From: JAFGHJ01 sp964631335 | GTDB lineage: Bacteria > Hydrothermota > UBA3072 | Reading direction: 5' to 3' | NCBI GenBank assembly: GCA_964631335.1 | Contig: CAZVXD010000022.1 | Coordinates: forward strand, 1 to 21,210 | DNA: 21,210 nucleotides | In this document: positions 8,602-16,350 of the stretch, one piece after another | Position numbering within the stretch: the first letter of the stretch is position 1 | Layout: each line of letters opens with the position of its first letter | Program-made: the position numbers and the translations under genes | Notes under the pieces: generated by a model | The model's input: only the letters and a program-made list of their open reading frames with translations | The model's database searches: none | What the model was told of the DNA's origin: nothing

Positions 8602-9678
8602 TCACCTTATTTTAAGCGTACTGAGTCCAAGCAAAGCAAACATAATGCCCCAGATCCAAAATCGAATTACAACTTTCGATTCGTTCCAGCCTGTCAATTG
8701 AAAATGATGATGTATGGGCGCCATCTTAAAAATCCTTCTACCCGTCATCTTAAATGAAGCAATTTGAAGCAGAACCGACAATGCCTCTACAACAAAGACA
8801 CCGCCGATAACCAGCAATAGAAATTCATGCTTAAGTAGAATAGCGATCAATCCTAATATTCCTCCGATCGCAAGTGAGCCTGTATCTCCCATGAAAATTT
8901 CAGCCGGATGCGAATTAAACCATAGAAAACCTATAGCAGAACCGATAAACGCGGCGCAAAAAACAGTTATTTCCCCACTTCCGGGGATATAAAGCAAATT
9001 CAGATATTCCGCGAAGTTCACATTACCTGTAACATAAGCGATAAAAGCAAAAGCTACACTTATGATACCCGCAAGCCCTATTGCGAGACCATCCATCCCA
9101 TCCGTTATGTTAACCGCGTTAGTAGTGCCTATTATTACCACAATTATAAAAGGCACATAGAAATATCCCAGATTAATAAAAATATTTTTAAAAAAAGGCG
9201 CCATTGTCAAAGTTTCATAACCGCTTTTAAGGGGAAATAGCACCAGCATTACTCCAATGAAACCCGCGGGAATAATTTGTATTATTATTTTAGTTAAAAC
9301 ACTAAAACCATCGCCTCTTTTACCTTTTATATAATCGTCGAACACTCCGAAAACACCCATCCATACCGTAATACCTATTAGATAAAGAATAAAAGGATTT
9401 CTTATGTCTGTCCAGAGGAGAACAGAAGCAAGAAGGGATATTATAATAAGAAAACCTCCCATTGTGGGAGTCCCCCCTTTATCTCCGTGTGTATCTTCTA
9501 TCCATCTGGATATAGATTCGGTAAGATTTCTATTTTTCAAAAAAAGAATGAACCTTCTACCTAAAATCAATGAAATCACAAGAGAAGTGATTGCCGCATA
9601 AGCGGATCGAAATGTAATGTATCGCAAAAGATTAAAAACAATAAAATTTTCCCTTAAAGGGTAGAGTAAATATAACAA
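8602..9678 (-). CDS. mraY: Phospho-N-acetylmuramoyl-pentapeptide transferase MraY
   Basis: MraY is the polytopic inner-membrane enzyme that transfers phospho-MurNAc-pentapeptide to undecaprenyl phosphate, forming lipid I. The 358-residue sequence matches the family closely: FNLLRYITFRSAYAA at the N-terminus, THGDKGGTPTMGG, the Mg-site FDDYIK, NAVNITDGMDGLA, HPAEIFMGDTGSLA, and the cytoplasmic HHHFQLTGWNESKVVIRF near the end. Translation begins at a TTG with GGAGG four bases upstream, inside the 3' end of murF (25-nt overlap). No alternative ATG lies nearby, and the TTG product begins MLYLLYPL, as in homologues. Confidence 0.98.
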   Translation of the reverse strand: MLYLLYPLRENFIVFNLLRYITFRSAYAAITSLVISLILGRRFILFLKNRNLTESISRWIEDTHGDKGGTPTMGGFLIIISLLASVLLWTDIRNPFILYLIGITVWMGVFGVFDDYIKGKRGDGFSVLTKIIIQIIPAGFIGVMLVLFPLKSGYETLTMAPFFKNIFINLGYFYVPFIIVVIIGTTNAVNITDGMDGLAIGLAGIISVAFAFIAYVTGNVNFAEYLNLLYIPGSGEITVFCAAFIGSAIGFLWFNSHPAEIFMGDTGSLAIGGILGLIAILLKHEFLLLVIGGVFVVEALSVLLQIASFKMTGRRIFKMAPIHHHFQLTGWNESKVVIRFWIWGIMFALLGLSTLKIR

Positions 9679-10988
9679 TCTTCCTCCCGCAATTTATCGA
9701 TTAGAGTTTCAAGTTTCAACGCTCTCGAAGATTTAAACAATATTGCATCGCCCCTGCGGAGTATTTCGTGCAGCTTATCAAGCGCTTCCTCTTTATTCGG
9801 AACCGAATAGCCACCGCCAAAGCCTTCGACGAAACCCCTGGCTTCTCTTCCTATTGCAATCAAATTATTAATTCTAAATCTGAGTTTCTTACCTGCCTCT
9901 CGATGAATAGAAAGAGTATTTTCTCCCAATTCGAGCATCGGACCGAGTACAACTATCTTTCTTCCAGGCATAAAAGAAAGAAAAGAAACAGCGTTTAAAA
10001 GAGAATCCGGGTTACTATTATAAGTGTCATCTATAATATTAAACATTTCCGTCCTTTTTATATTCATCCGATGAGGAACATTTTCCACTTTAATAAGTCC
10101 TTTTTGAATATCCCGCGGCGAAATTCCGTAATGAAGAGCAACGGAAACTGCAAACATAGCACAACGGAGCATTCCAACAGTCGGCAATTTAATCCAGAAA
10201 GTCGAATTTGAAGTAGAAAAAATCGTACCGTCGATCGATTCCTGCAATATATTGAAAGAAAAATCGTTATCCTCAGAAAATCCCACTTTGATAATTTCTT
10301 TCCCCTTAATATTACGAAGAAGCTGATCATCTCCATTAACAAACAAAGGTCCTTTTAAACCAACCGCAATATCGGATTTTTCCTTTAAAACTCCGTTTAC
10401 ATTTCCGAAAGCCTGCAAATGCGCCGAACCTATACCGGTAATTAACGCAATATTCGGCTTAACAATTTCAGATAATCTCCTTATCTCGCCGAATCTATTT
10501 GTACCAAATTCCAAAACGGCTATTTTTTCATTCTCCAATCTGAATAAATTCAGAGGAACTCCTATAAGATTATTATAATTTTTAAAACTCACCAGAGTAG
10601 AATATTTTTCGCTAAAAATAGAACCGATGAAATCCTTTGTTGTAGTTTTCCCGTACGAACCGGTAACAGCTATAGTAAAAACATCCGTAATTCCTTTATA
10701 ATATGCAGATAAATCTCCTAAAGCTCCGAGAACATTATCAACAACTATTGTTTCCTCACTTCCTACTTTTTTATCGGCAACAGCAGGAACACCCGATTTC
10801 CTGGTTGCTTCCCCTGCAAATTCGTAACCGTCAAAATGTTCGCCTTTTAAAGCAAAGAACATCTCCCCTTTTTTAATGGTTCTTGAATCCACCGATATTC
10901 GGCTCAAGCTTCTACCCTTTAAGCCTTTATCTCCAAAATACTTACCGTTTAACACTTCAACAGCTTTTTCAAGCTCTATTTCTTTCAT
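9654..10988 (-). CDS. murF: UDP-MurNAc-tripeptide--D-alanyl-D-alanine ligase MurF
   Basis: MurF joins D-Ala-D-Ala to UDP-MurNAc-tripeptide, completing the cytoplasmic precursor. The 444-residue protein shows the N-terminal domain motif ISVDSRTIKKGEMFFAL, the ATP loop VTGSYGKTTTKDF, EFGTNRFGEI, and the MurF-type IDDTYNSNPDSL followed by VVLGPMLELGE. The ATG has AAAGGA about eleven bases upstream and overlaps the end of murE by 20 nt. It lies between murE and mraY in the standard order. No Ddl gene is present in the cluster, so the D-Ala-D-Ala must come from a ligase elsewhere. Confidence 0.97.
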   Translation of the reverse strand: MKEIELEKAVEVLNGKYFGDKGLKGRSLSRISVDSRTIKKGEMFFALKGEHFDGYEFAGEATRKSGVPAVADKKVGSEETIVVDNVLGALGDLSAYYKGITDVFTIAVTGSYGKTTTKDFIGSIFSEKYSTLVSFKNYNNLIGVPLNLFRLENEKIAVLEFGTNRFGEIRRLSEIVKPNIALITGIGSAHLQAFGNVNGVLKEKSDIAVGLKGPLFVNGDDQLLRNIKGKEIIKVGFSEDNDFSFNILQESIDGTIFSTSNSTFWIKLPTVGMLRCAMFAVSVALHYGISPRDIQKGLIKVENVPHRMNIKRTEMFNIIDDTYNSNPDSLLNAVSFLSFMPGRKIVVLGPMLELGENTLSIHREAGKKLRFRINNLIAIGREARGFVEGFGGGYSVPNKEEALDKLHEILRRGDAILFKSSRALKLETLIDKLREEDCYIYSTL

Positions 10989-12405
10989 ATTTGTAAAATT
11001 CCTTTACGCATTGCTTATCTGAAAAAGGAATCCTTCTATCTTTTATTTCCTGGTAGTCTTCATGTCCTTTGCCCGCGATCAGAACAAAATCTCCTTCTTC
11101 CGCCAATGAGAGAGCTTTGAAAATCGCTTCCTTTCTATCCGTTAATCTAATCGCTTTGTTATTTGAAATACCCTCAAAAATGTCATCGATAATGTCATCG
11201 GGATTCTCATCTCTCGGATTATCCGAAGTAACAATCATCACGTCTGAGAAAGCTGAAACTACGGCTCCCATCAATCCCCTTTTCCCTTTATCTCTGTGAC
11301 CACCCGCCCCGAAAACGGTTATTATTCTCGAAGGATTATATTCCTTAAGAGAAGAGAGTACGGAAAAAAGAGCATCCGGAGTATGCGCGTAATCCACAAA
11401 AACCGAAACTCCTTCAGGAGATTTAATTTTTTCCAATCTCCCCGGCGGAACCGGAGCGCTGGAGATACGTTCGCCAATTTCGAAATCACTCAAATCCTCC
11501 AATATGCCGACACTCGCGGCGGTAAGAATGTTACGCGCGTTAAAACTACCAAAAAGCGGGCTAAAAACTTCTAAAGTTCTGCCCATCCCTTCTATCTTAA
11601 GATTTAAACCTTTTCCCGAATTCCGTTGTATCTCTCCCAGTATATTACCTCTTTTAAAACCAAAGGTTACAACTTTGGATTTTGTCCGTTCTATAAAATA
11701 CGGAGCGTTGGGATCATCGGCGTTTATTACGGCTATTTTATCATCTTTTAAGCTTTCGAAAAATTTAGCCTTTGCTTTCAGATAATTTTCAAAATTCTTG
11801 TGGTAATCTAAATGATCTCTGGTAATATTTGTAAATATCGCATAATCGAAATCGACATCCGAAACTCTATCCTGATCAAGTCCTATAGAAGATACCTCGA
11901 GGATTACGGTTTTCAATCCTCTTTCATAGGCTCCTGCCATTTCTTTATGCAATAAAATAGGTGAAGGGGTCGTATTTATTGCTTTAATATTACCACTAAC
12001 GCCGATATACTTTACCGTACTGAAACAAACAGAATTCGGGAAAAGGGAAGAAAGGAGGTATGAAGTGGTGGTTTTGCCATTGGTTCCGGTAACACCCATA
12101 ACTTTCAATTTAAAAGAAGGGTTACCGTAAAAATTGGATACAATACCGGAAAAAGCCTTTCTGGCATTGGGGACAAGAATATAAGGAATGTTTTCGACCG
12201 GTTCTTTTTCAACTAAAAGAATACTGGCTCCTTTATTTACAGCTTCTTTGCAAAAATCGTGTCCATCGTAAGATTCACCTTTTAAAGCGGCAAAAAGATA
12301 ACCCTCCTCGACTTTTCTGGAATCGTCGATAATACCGGTAACTTCCTTAACAGTATCTGTCTTTTTTATAACTTCCACGCCTTCCAATAATTCATCTATT
12401 TTCAT
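10969..12405 (-). CDS. murE: UDP-MurNAc-dipeptide--meso-diaminopimelate ligase MurE
   Basis: MurE adds the third stem-peptide residue. The 478-residue protein has the Rossmann-like N-terminal domain (DDSRKVEEGYLFAAL), the ATP loop VTGTNGKTTTSYLL, EVSSIGLDQDR, a lysine in YLKAKAKFF at the expected carbamylation site, FVDYAHTPDAL, and TSDNPRDENPDD. The DNPR motif is the known marker of enzymes specific for meso-diaminopimelate rather than lysine, so the wall is inferred to be of the mDAP type. The ATG lies three bases after the ftsI stop and has no clear Shine-Dalgarno, which suggests coupling to ftsI translation. Confidence 0.97.
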   Translation of the reverse strand: MKIDELLEGVEVIKKTDTVKEVTGIIDDSRKVEEGYLFAALKGESYDGHDFCKEAVNKGASILLVEKEPVENIPYILVPNARKAFSGIVSNFYGNPSFKLKVMGVTGTNGKTTTSYLLSSLFPNSVCFSTVKYIGVSGNIKAINTTPSPILLHKEMAGAYERGLKTVILEVSSIGLDQDRVSDVDFDYAIFTNITRDHLDYHKNFENYLKAKAKFFESLKDDKIAVINADDPNAPYFIERTKSKVVTFGFKRGNILGEIQRNSGKGLNLKIEGMGRTLEVFSPLFGSFNARNILTAASVGILEDLSDFEIGERISSAPVPPGRLEKIKSPEGVSVFVDYAHTPDALFSVLSSLKEYNPSRIITVFGAGGHRDKGKRGLMGAVVSAFSDVMIVTSDNPRDENPDDIIDDIFEGISNNKAIRLTDRKEAIFKALSLAEEGDFVLIAGKGHEDYQEIKDRRIPFSDKQCVKEFYKYERNRA

Positions 12406-12408
12406 AAT

Positions 12409-14225
12409 TTATAAAAACTTCTGTCTATATCCTTTAAGAGTTACAATTCTACTTACGACATTCTTAAAAGCCGGGCAGGCAGTTTCTGAAGCGTAATAGT
12501 ACGGATACTCAACATTATCAACAAAAATACCCAAAACATATTCGGGATCAGGATATGGGAATACTCCTATAAAAGAAGAAACATACTTCCCTTTAACATA
12601 GCTTCCGTCCTGAATCTTCCATGCGGTTCCCGTTTTACCGGCGACAGAAATGAACGGAAAAGAAGCAGAAATCGCCGTACCTTCTTTCGTTACATCATTT
12701 AAAATATTTAGCAGAGTATCGCATACTTCCGGACTACCTATTCTACGTATAACTTCTTTACCGCTCCTTCGCACAATTCTTCCGTTTCGGACTATGCTTT
12801 TCATAACTCTAGGCCTCAAAAGAACTCCGTCATTAGCTACCGCCTGATAAGCCATAAGTATTTGCAGGGGTGTTACAGACACTCCCTGGCCAAAAGAAAC
12901 GGTTGCGAGTCTGATATCCCTGGCGCGAGGAAGATGAGGCAGTTTACCCGAATACTCCACGGGCAAATCTATACCACTTTCACAACCAACCCCAAAAAGC
13001 CTTGCAGTATTATAGAATTCCTTCCTGCCAATCTTTTCGCCAATCGCTATAAACCCGGCGTTCGAAGAATAAATAAGAGACTCCCTGAAAGTATAAGCCG
13101 AGTGAGGATGAGCGTCTTTGAACAATTTTCCACCAAATTCGATTGTAGTGGAATCGATAATTATATCAGAAACAGAAAAACCCTCTTTTAGATAAGCAAA
13201 GGCGGGAATTAATTTGAAAATAGAACCAGGTTCGAATTCCCATGAGGTACACGCGTTAAGCCTCCAGCCTCTATTGGGATTAAATTCAGGATAATTAACC
13301 ATCGCTATAACCTCTCCGGTTTTCACAGAAATACAAATACCCATAACCTGATCTGCAGACGTCCTTTCCTTCAAAACCTTCAACTCTTCATTAATAATAG
13401 ATTGTATATCAAAATCGATGGTCAAATAAACATCGCAACCCCGGGACGCATCTTTATACTCGTTCTCGGACCTTTTTAAAAGATTTATTCCGGAATGCCT
13501 CGGAACCTCCAGGAAATAAGCCCGTCCATCCTCTCCTTTAAGGACTTTATCGTATTGCTTTTCCACGCCCAGTATACCATTTCTTTTCCAGTCTAACGAA
13601 CCAAGCAGAGTCCTTCCCAGAAGATTAGAGGGATAGAANNNNNNNNNNNNNNNNNNNNNNNNNNNNNNNNNNNNNNNNNNNNNNNNNNNNNNNNNNNNNN
13701 NNNNNNNNNNNNNNNNNNNNNNNNNNNNNNNNNNNNNNTTTTCCAGTCTAACGAACCAAGCAGAGTCCTTCCCAGAAGATTAGAGGGATAGAATCTATAC
13801 CATTCCTTCACGGCATACACTCCGGGAATATTCATTTCCTTAACGACCGAATCCGAAATTCCTCTGGCAATTCTTATGAATTCAGCCTTGTCGGAAAGAA
13901 GCTCCAACAACCTCTCTTCTCTGCCAAGGCCATAATTAGAAAGTTTTCTTGCAGTACTTTTAGGGTCTGAAATTTTACTCTTCTTTGCGTAAAGCGTGAA
14001 CATCTTTAAATCTGTGGCGAGCATTCTTCCTTCCCTATCGAAAATATCACCTCTTCTGGATTCTATAGGAAGTAAACGCAGCTGCTCCTCTTTAGTTAGC
14101 TTACTGATTTCATCAGACCTGACAACCTGAAGATAAAAAAGCCTGCAAAACACTAAAAACCAGAGACCAACAAAAAGAAAAATCAATACTTTAGCCTTAT
14201 CCTTAAAAAATAATTTATTCTTCAT
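12409..14225 (-). CDS. ftsI: Septal class B penicillin-binding protein FtsI (PBP3), split by scaffold gap
   Basis: This is the monofunctional transpeptidase partner of FtsW. As printed it is interrupted by 100 N and a duplicated 55-bp flank. Removing 13639-13793 leaves one open frame of 553 residues, and the join reads LLGSLDWKRNGILGVEKQYD, the normal PBP dimerisation-domain sequence. In that joined protein there is an N-terminal membrane anchor (about 11-33), the ESRRGDIFDREG segment (55-66), catalytic Ser283 in SIFK with Lys286, the SSN motif (335-337) and KTG (479-481). No PASTA domain follows. The ATG has AAGGT eight bases upstream, at the end of ftsL. The two apparent partial genes, ending at 13566 and beginning at 14225, should be read as one gene; it is not a biological pseudogene. 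Confidence 0.95.
13584..13793. repeat. 55-bp direct duplication flanking the gap (assembly artefact)
   Basis: Positions 13584-13638 and 13739-13793 are identical, beginning ttttccagtc and ending ggatagaa. Collapsing them removes 155 bases and gives a frame divisible by three across ftsI with a family-typical sequence, so the repeat is an unmerged contig overlap and not a genomic repeat. Confidence 0.95.
13639..13738. other. 100-N assembly gap
   Basis: Exactly 100 N occur here, the conventional length for a scaffold gap of unknown size. The 55 bases before the gap are identical to the 55 bases after it, so the two contigs overlap and the true gap size is probably negative. Confidence 0.99.
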
Positions 14226-14230
14226 TATTA

Positions 14231-14509
14231 TTACCTTAAAAAATCAAAATCTTGAATCTTAAATATCTCGTCTCTCTCCGGATATCTCATCTTCAAGATT
14301 TCCTTCGCTTTTTTTTCTATAACATTGAAACTCGCTTCATTCCTCCATTTAGCAGAAAGAAGCATAACGCTTCTTTCAAGATTCTGAACTTCCGTGGTCA
14401 GATTTGATATCTTTATATTAAGAGCATTGACCATATTTTTTTTCCAAACATGCAGAATAAAAGGGAAAACAAAAATCAAAATTATAAATAATATTTTTAC
14501 GGTTCTCAT
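14231..14509 (-). CDS. ftsL: Cell division protein FtsL-like
   Basis: FtsL proteins are small bitopic divisome proteins that pair with FtsB through a coiled coil and activate FtsWI. This 92-residue product has a short N-terminus, one membrane segment (about 5-22) and an extracytoplasmic helix with heptad-like hydrophobic spacing (about 30-55). Primary sequence is too variable to prove the family, so the call rests on size, topology and the position between rsmH and ftsI. Its ATG overlaps the rsmH stop in an ATGA junction (4 nt), and its last codons supply the Shine-Dalgarno of ftsI. Confidence 0.85.
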   Translation of the reverse strand: MRTVKILFIILIFVFPFILHVWKKNMVNALNIKISNLTTEVQNLERSVMLLSAKWRNEASFNVIEKKAKEILKMRYPERDEIFKIQDFDFLR

Positions 14510-15345
14510 TTTTCAAACACTCTCAAATGGGCGCTTCTGCATCGGGGATTACGTTCAAACTCTTTTTTCTCAGGTTTGACCGGTTTCTTAAGAAGCGACT
14601 TCAAGCCTTCTTCTTTCGCTTTCTTACAAACTATTTTTTCTTCATCTTTATGATAGGTAATCGTTATGATTCTGCCCTTTTCTTTTAAAACTTGCGCAGC
14701 AGCCGGAACACCATTTTCAATGCTCCGAAACTCGTCGTTGACAGCTATTCTAAAAGCCTGAAAAACCCGCCCGAGATGTTTGTGCGCTTTTGCCCTGGGC
14801 ACACTTTTTCTAACCAATAAAGCTAACTCTCCGGTGGTCCGGGGCTTCTCTGCCTTTATTTTCTTAGCTATTCTCCTCGAAGCTCTTTCTCCCCCATAAA
14901 AGTAAAGGATATCGGCAATTTCTTCTTCACTACTTTCTTCTATTATATCACCGGCTGTAGTGCCGCTTTTCCCGAATCTCATATCCAGAGGCCCATCATT
15001 TCTGTAAGAGAATCCTCTTTTAGGATTGTCCAATTGATAAGAGGAAAAACCAAAATCAAAAAGCACTCCGTCTACCTTCCCATCCAGAATTTTATCCATT
15101 TCTTTATAATTGGCGTTAACAAACAAAACTCTTTCACCAAACTCGCGTAATCTTTCAGAAGCAATTTTAATCTGTTCTTTATCGAGATCAAAACCTATCA
15201 CAGAAGCGTCTGAATCTTGAAGTATAGCCAGAGAATGACCTCCGCAACCGAGAGTAGCGTCCACATAAACCCCTTTTCTCTCCCGTACGAGATATTCGAC
15301 AACTTTATACGCCATTACCGGAAGATGAATCGAAATATCTTCCAT
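14506..15345 (-). CDS. rsmH: 16S rRNA (cytosine1402-N4)-methyltransferase RsmH (MraW)
   Basis: RsmH methylates N4 of C1402 in the 16S rRNA decoding centre using S-adenosylmethionine. The sequence shows the SAM loop DATLGCGGHSLAIL, the signature DFGFSSYQLDNPKRGFS, GPLDMRF, and RVFQAFRIAVNDE, then a lysine-rich C-terminus. I chose the ATG at 15345 (279 residues) because the product then starts MEDISIHLPVMAYKVV, aligning with family N-termini, and begins just after the mraZ stop. A longer frame from ATG 15384 would add 13 residues and overlap mraZ by 29 nt; its GGTGAT upstream leaves it possible. Confidence 0.96.
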   Translation of the reverse strand: MEDISIHLPVMAYKVVEYLVRERKGVYVDATLGCGGHSLAILQDSDASVIGFDLDKEQIKIASERLREFGERVLFVNANYKEMDKILDGKVDGVLFDFGFSSYQLDNPKRGFSYRNDGPLDMRFGKSGTTAGDIIEESSEEEIADILYFYGGERASRRIAKKIKAEKPRTTGELALLVRKSVPRAKAHKHLGRVFQAFRIAVNDEFRSIENGVPAAAQVLKEKGRIITITYHKDEEKIVCKKAKEEGLKSLLKKPVKPEKKEFERNPRCRSAHLRVFEK

Positions 15346-15355
15346 TACCCACTCA

Positions 15356-15790
15356 TCACATGCCGAGCTTTGAGTACAAATCATTTATATCACCACTCCC
15401 TTTAGAGTATTCTTCATAAACCGAAGGGGACCACAATTCTATCTTATCGATAGCGCCCAGAAAAAAAACCTCATCTTTAATTTTGGAATAATCCCGCAGC
15501 TCACCCGGAAGAATAATACGACCCTGAGAATCCATAGAGAGACGCTCCGCCGCATAAGAAAAAGCTCTTATTGCCTCCCTTATACTTTTTTGTGAATATT
15601 TTTTGCCCGCAAGCTCTTTAACAAATTCATTCCAGCCGGAAAGAGGAAAGAGTAAAAGAGAAGTTTCAAAACCTCTGGCTATATAAAAACTCCCTTCATC
15701 CGCATCAGTCAAAACAGACCTGAACTTCGCGGGAACAAACACCCTCCCCTTGTGATCAACAGAGTATATGTCATTCCCTATAAAATACAT
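15356..15790 (-). CDS. mraZ: Transcriptional regulator MraZ
   Basis: MraZ is a ring-forming DNA-binding protein with two AbrB-like halves that represses its own dcw operon in the bacteria studied. The 144-residue product has both repeat motifs: YSVDHKGRVFVPAKFR near residues 8-23 and LSMDSQGRIILPGELR in the second half. The ATG at 15790 is chosen because AAGGAGG lies five to six bases upstream and the product starts at the family-typical position. An extension to 15859 would run through the promoter and operator. It is the first gene of the cluster. Matching operator-like boxes lie at 15833-15857. Confidence 0.96.
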   Translation of the reverse strand: MYFIGNDIYSVDHKGRVFVPAKFRSVLTDADEGSFYIARGFETSLLLFPLSGWNEFVKELAGKKYSQKSIREAIRAFSYAAERLSMDSQGRIILPGELRDYSKIKDEVFFLGAIDKIELWSPSVYEEYSKGSGDINDLYSKLGM

Positions 15791-15832
15791 TCGTTCCTCC
15801 TTACCCTTTAAAAAACCCTTAAAATCAAGTTC

Positions 15833-15857
15833 CCCACTTTCCACCACTATTACCCAC
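15833..15857 (-). promoter_or_regulatory. Putative MraZ operator: three GTGG(G/T) boxes at 10-bp steps
   Basis: Read on the minus strand, GTGGG (15853-15857), GTGGT (15843-15847) and GTGGG (15833-15837) repeat at exact 10-bp spacing, beginning two bases after the -10 hexamer. In E. coli, MraZ binds TGGGN repeats separated by five bases, which gives the same period. Binding here is inferred, but the match in motif, spacing and position is strong. Confidence 0.8.
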
Positions 15858-15858
15858 A

Positions 15859-15886
15859 ATTATAATCACATTAACTGCTTTGTCAA
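15859..15886 (-). promoter_or_regulatory. dcw operon promoter (PmraZ)
   Basis: On the minus strand TTGACA (15881-15886) and TATAAT (15859-15864) are both perfect sigma-70 hexamers, separated by 16 bp. An A/T-tract region upstream (about 15890-15915) could act as an UP element. Transcription would start near 15852, giving a leader of about 60 nt before mraZ that carries the MraZ boxes. Confidence 0.88.
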
Positions 15887-16299
15887 GGGGTAAAATGTAT
15901 TTTTTTTAAAAAAATCTTTCTTGTATTTATCCCGTGAAATCCAACAATTACAAAGATAAAGGCAGAAGAAATCCATCGGATATCTCGGTATCTTTTTTAA
16001 ATAATGAACAAGCTTGCAAAATCATAAGATTTAGACCGATTCCCCACCAAAACTTTCGGATAACTATAATCTTAAAAATGTTTAAAACCAAAAAAGCACT
16101 CGTTGAACTAAAAAAACAAAAAAACTACAAAGATTGTATTTGTTGTTTTACGCTTAAAGGAGCAAGCCCCATTTTTCGGTAAAATTTAAATAGCCGCCAA
16201 TTCCTCATTTAACTTACCGATATTTCTTACTTTTTCTTTAATTAAAAATTTTTTAAAACAAACGCTCTTAGCTAATATAAGATTATAAAAAATACGCTT
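15887..16299. other. AT-rich divergent intergenic region between mraZ and dnaG
   Basis: I see no convincing gene here. A plus-strand frame from GTG 15934 to 16182 lacks a ribosome binding site and recognisable content. A minus-strand open frame between stops (16186-16335) reads like coding sequence (it ends NIGKLNEELAAI) but has no ATG, GTG or TTG start, and may be a decayed remnant or chance. No RNA gene, strong terminator or repeat was recognised. Confidence 0.5.
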
Positions 16300-16308
16300 T
16301 GCTATACT
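16300..16308 (+). promoter_or_regulatory. Possible extended -10 promoter for dnaG
   Basis: TGCTATACT matches an extended -10 element (TGn followed by TATACT). No good -35 lies upstream. It would give a leader of about 36 nt before dnaG. It competes with the promoter candidate at 16315-16342. Confidence 0.35.
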
Positions 16309-16314
16309 CAGGGC

Positions 16315-16342
16315 TTGCGAAAGTAAAAAAAATCCTTAAAAT
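16315..16342 (+). promoter_or_regulatory. Possible dnaG-proximal promoter
   Basis: TTGCGA (16315-16320) and TAAAAT (16337-16342) match four and five of six consensus bases and are 16 bp apart, the same spacing as the two perfect promoters in this window. The start point would fall at or within a base or two of the dnaG ATG, giving a leaderless or nearly leaderless mRNA. This fits the lack of a Shine-Dalgarno before dnaG. Confidence 0.4.
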
Positions 16343-16350
16343 TTAACGTT

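Noticed and set aside
12409..13566. A separate truncated PBP gene starting at GTG 13566
   Set aside because: The GTG is an internal valine codon. Collapsing the duplicated flank joins it in frame to the N-terminal part as one FtsI.
15791..15859. Longer mraZ start at 15859
   Set aside because: It would place coding sequence through the operator and up to the -10 hexamer, whereas ATG 15790 has AAGGAGG and the conserved N-terminus.
15934..16182. Plus-strand frame of 82 codons between mraZ and dnaG, with an internal ATG at 16078 preceded by TATAAT
   Set aside because: The GTG start has no Shine-Dalgarno, the product is low-complexity and lysine-rich with no recognisable domain, and the TATAAT has no matching -35. 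The region is AT-rich enough for chance.
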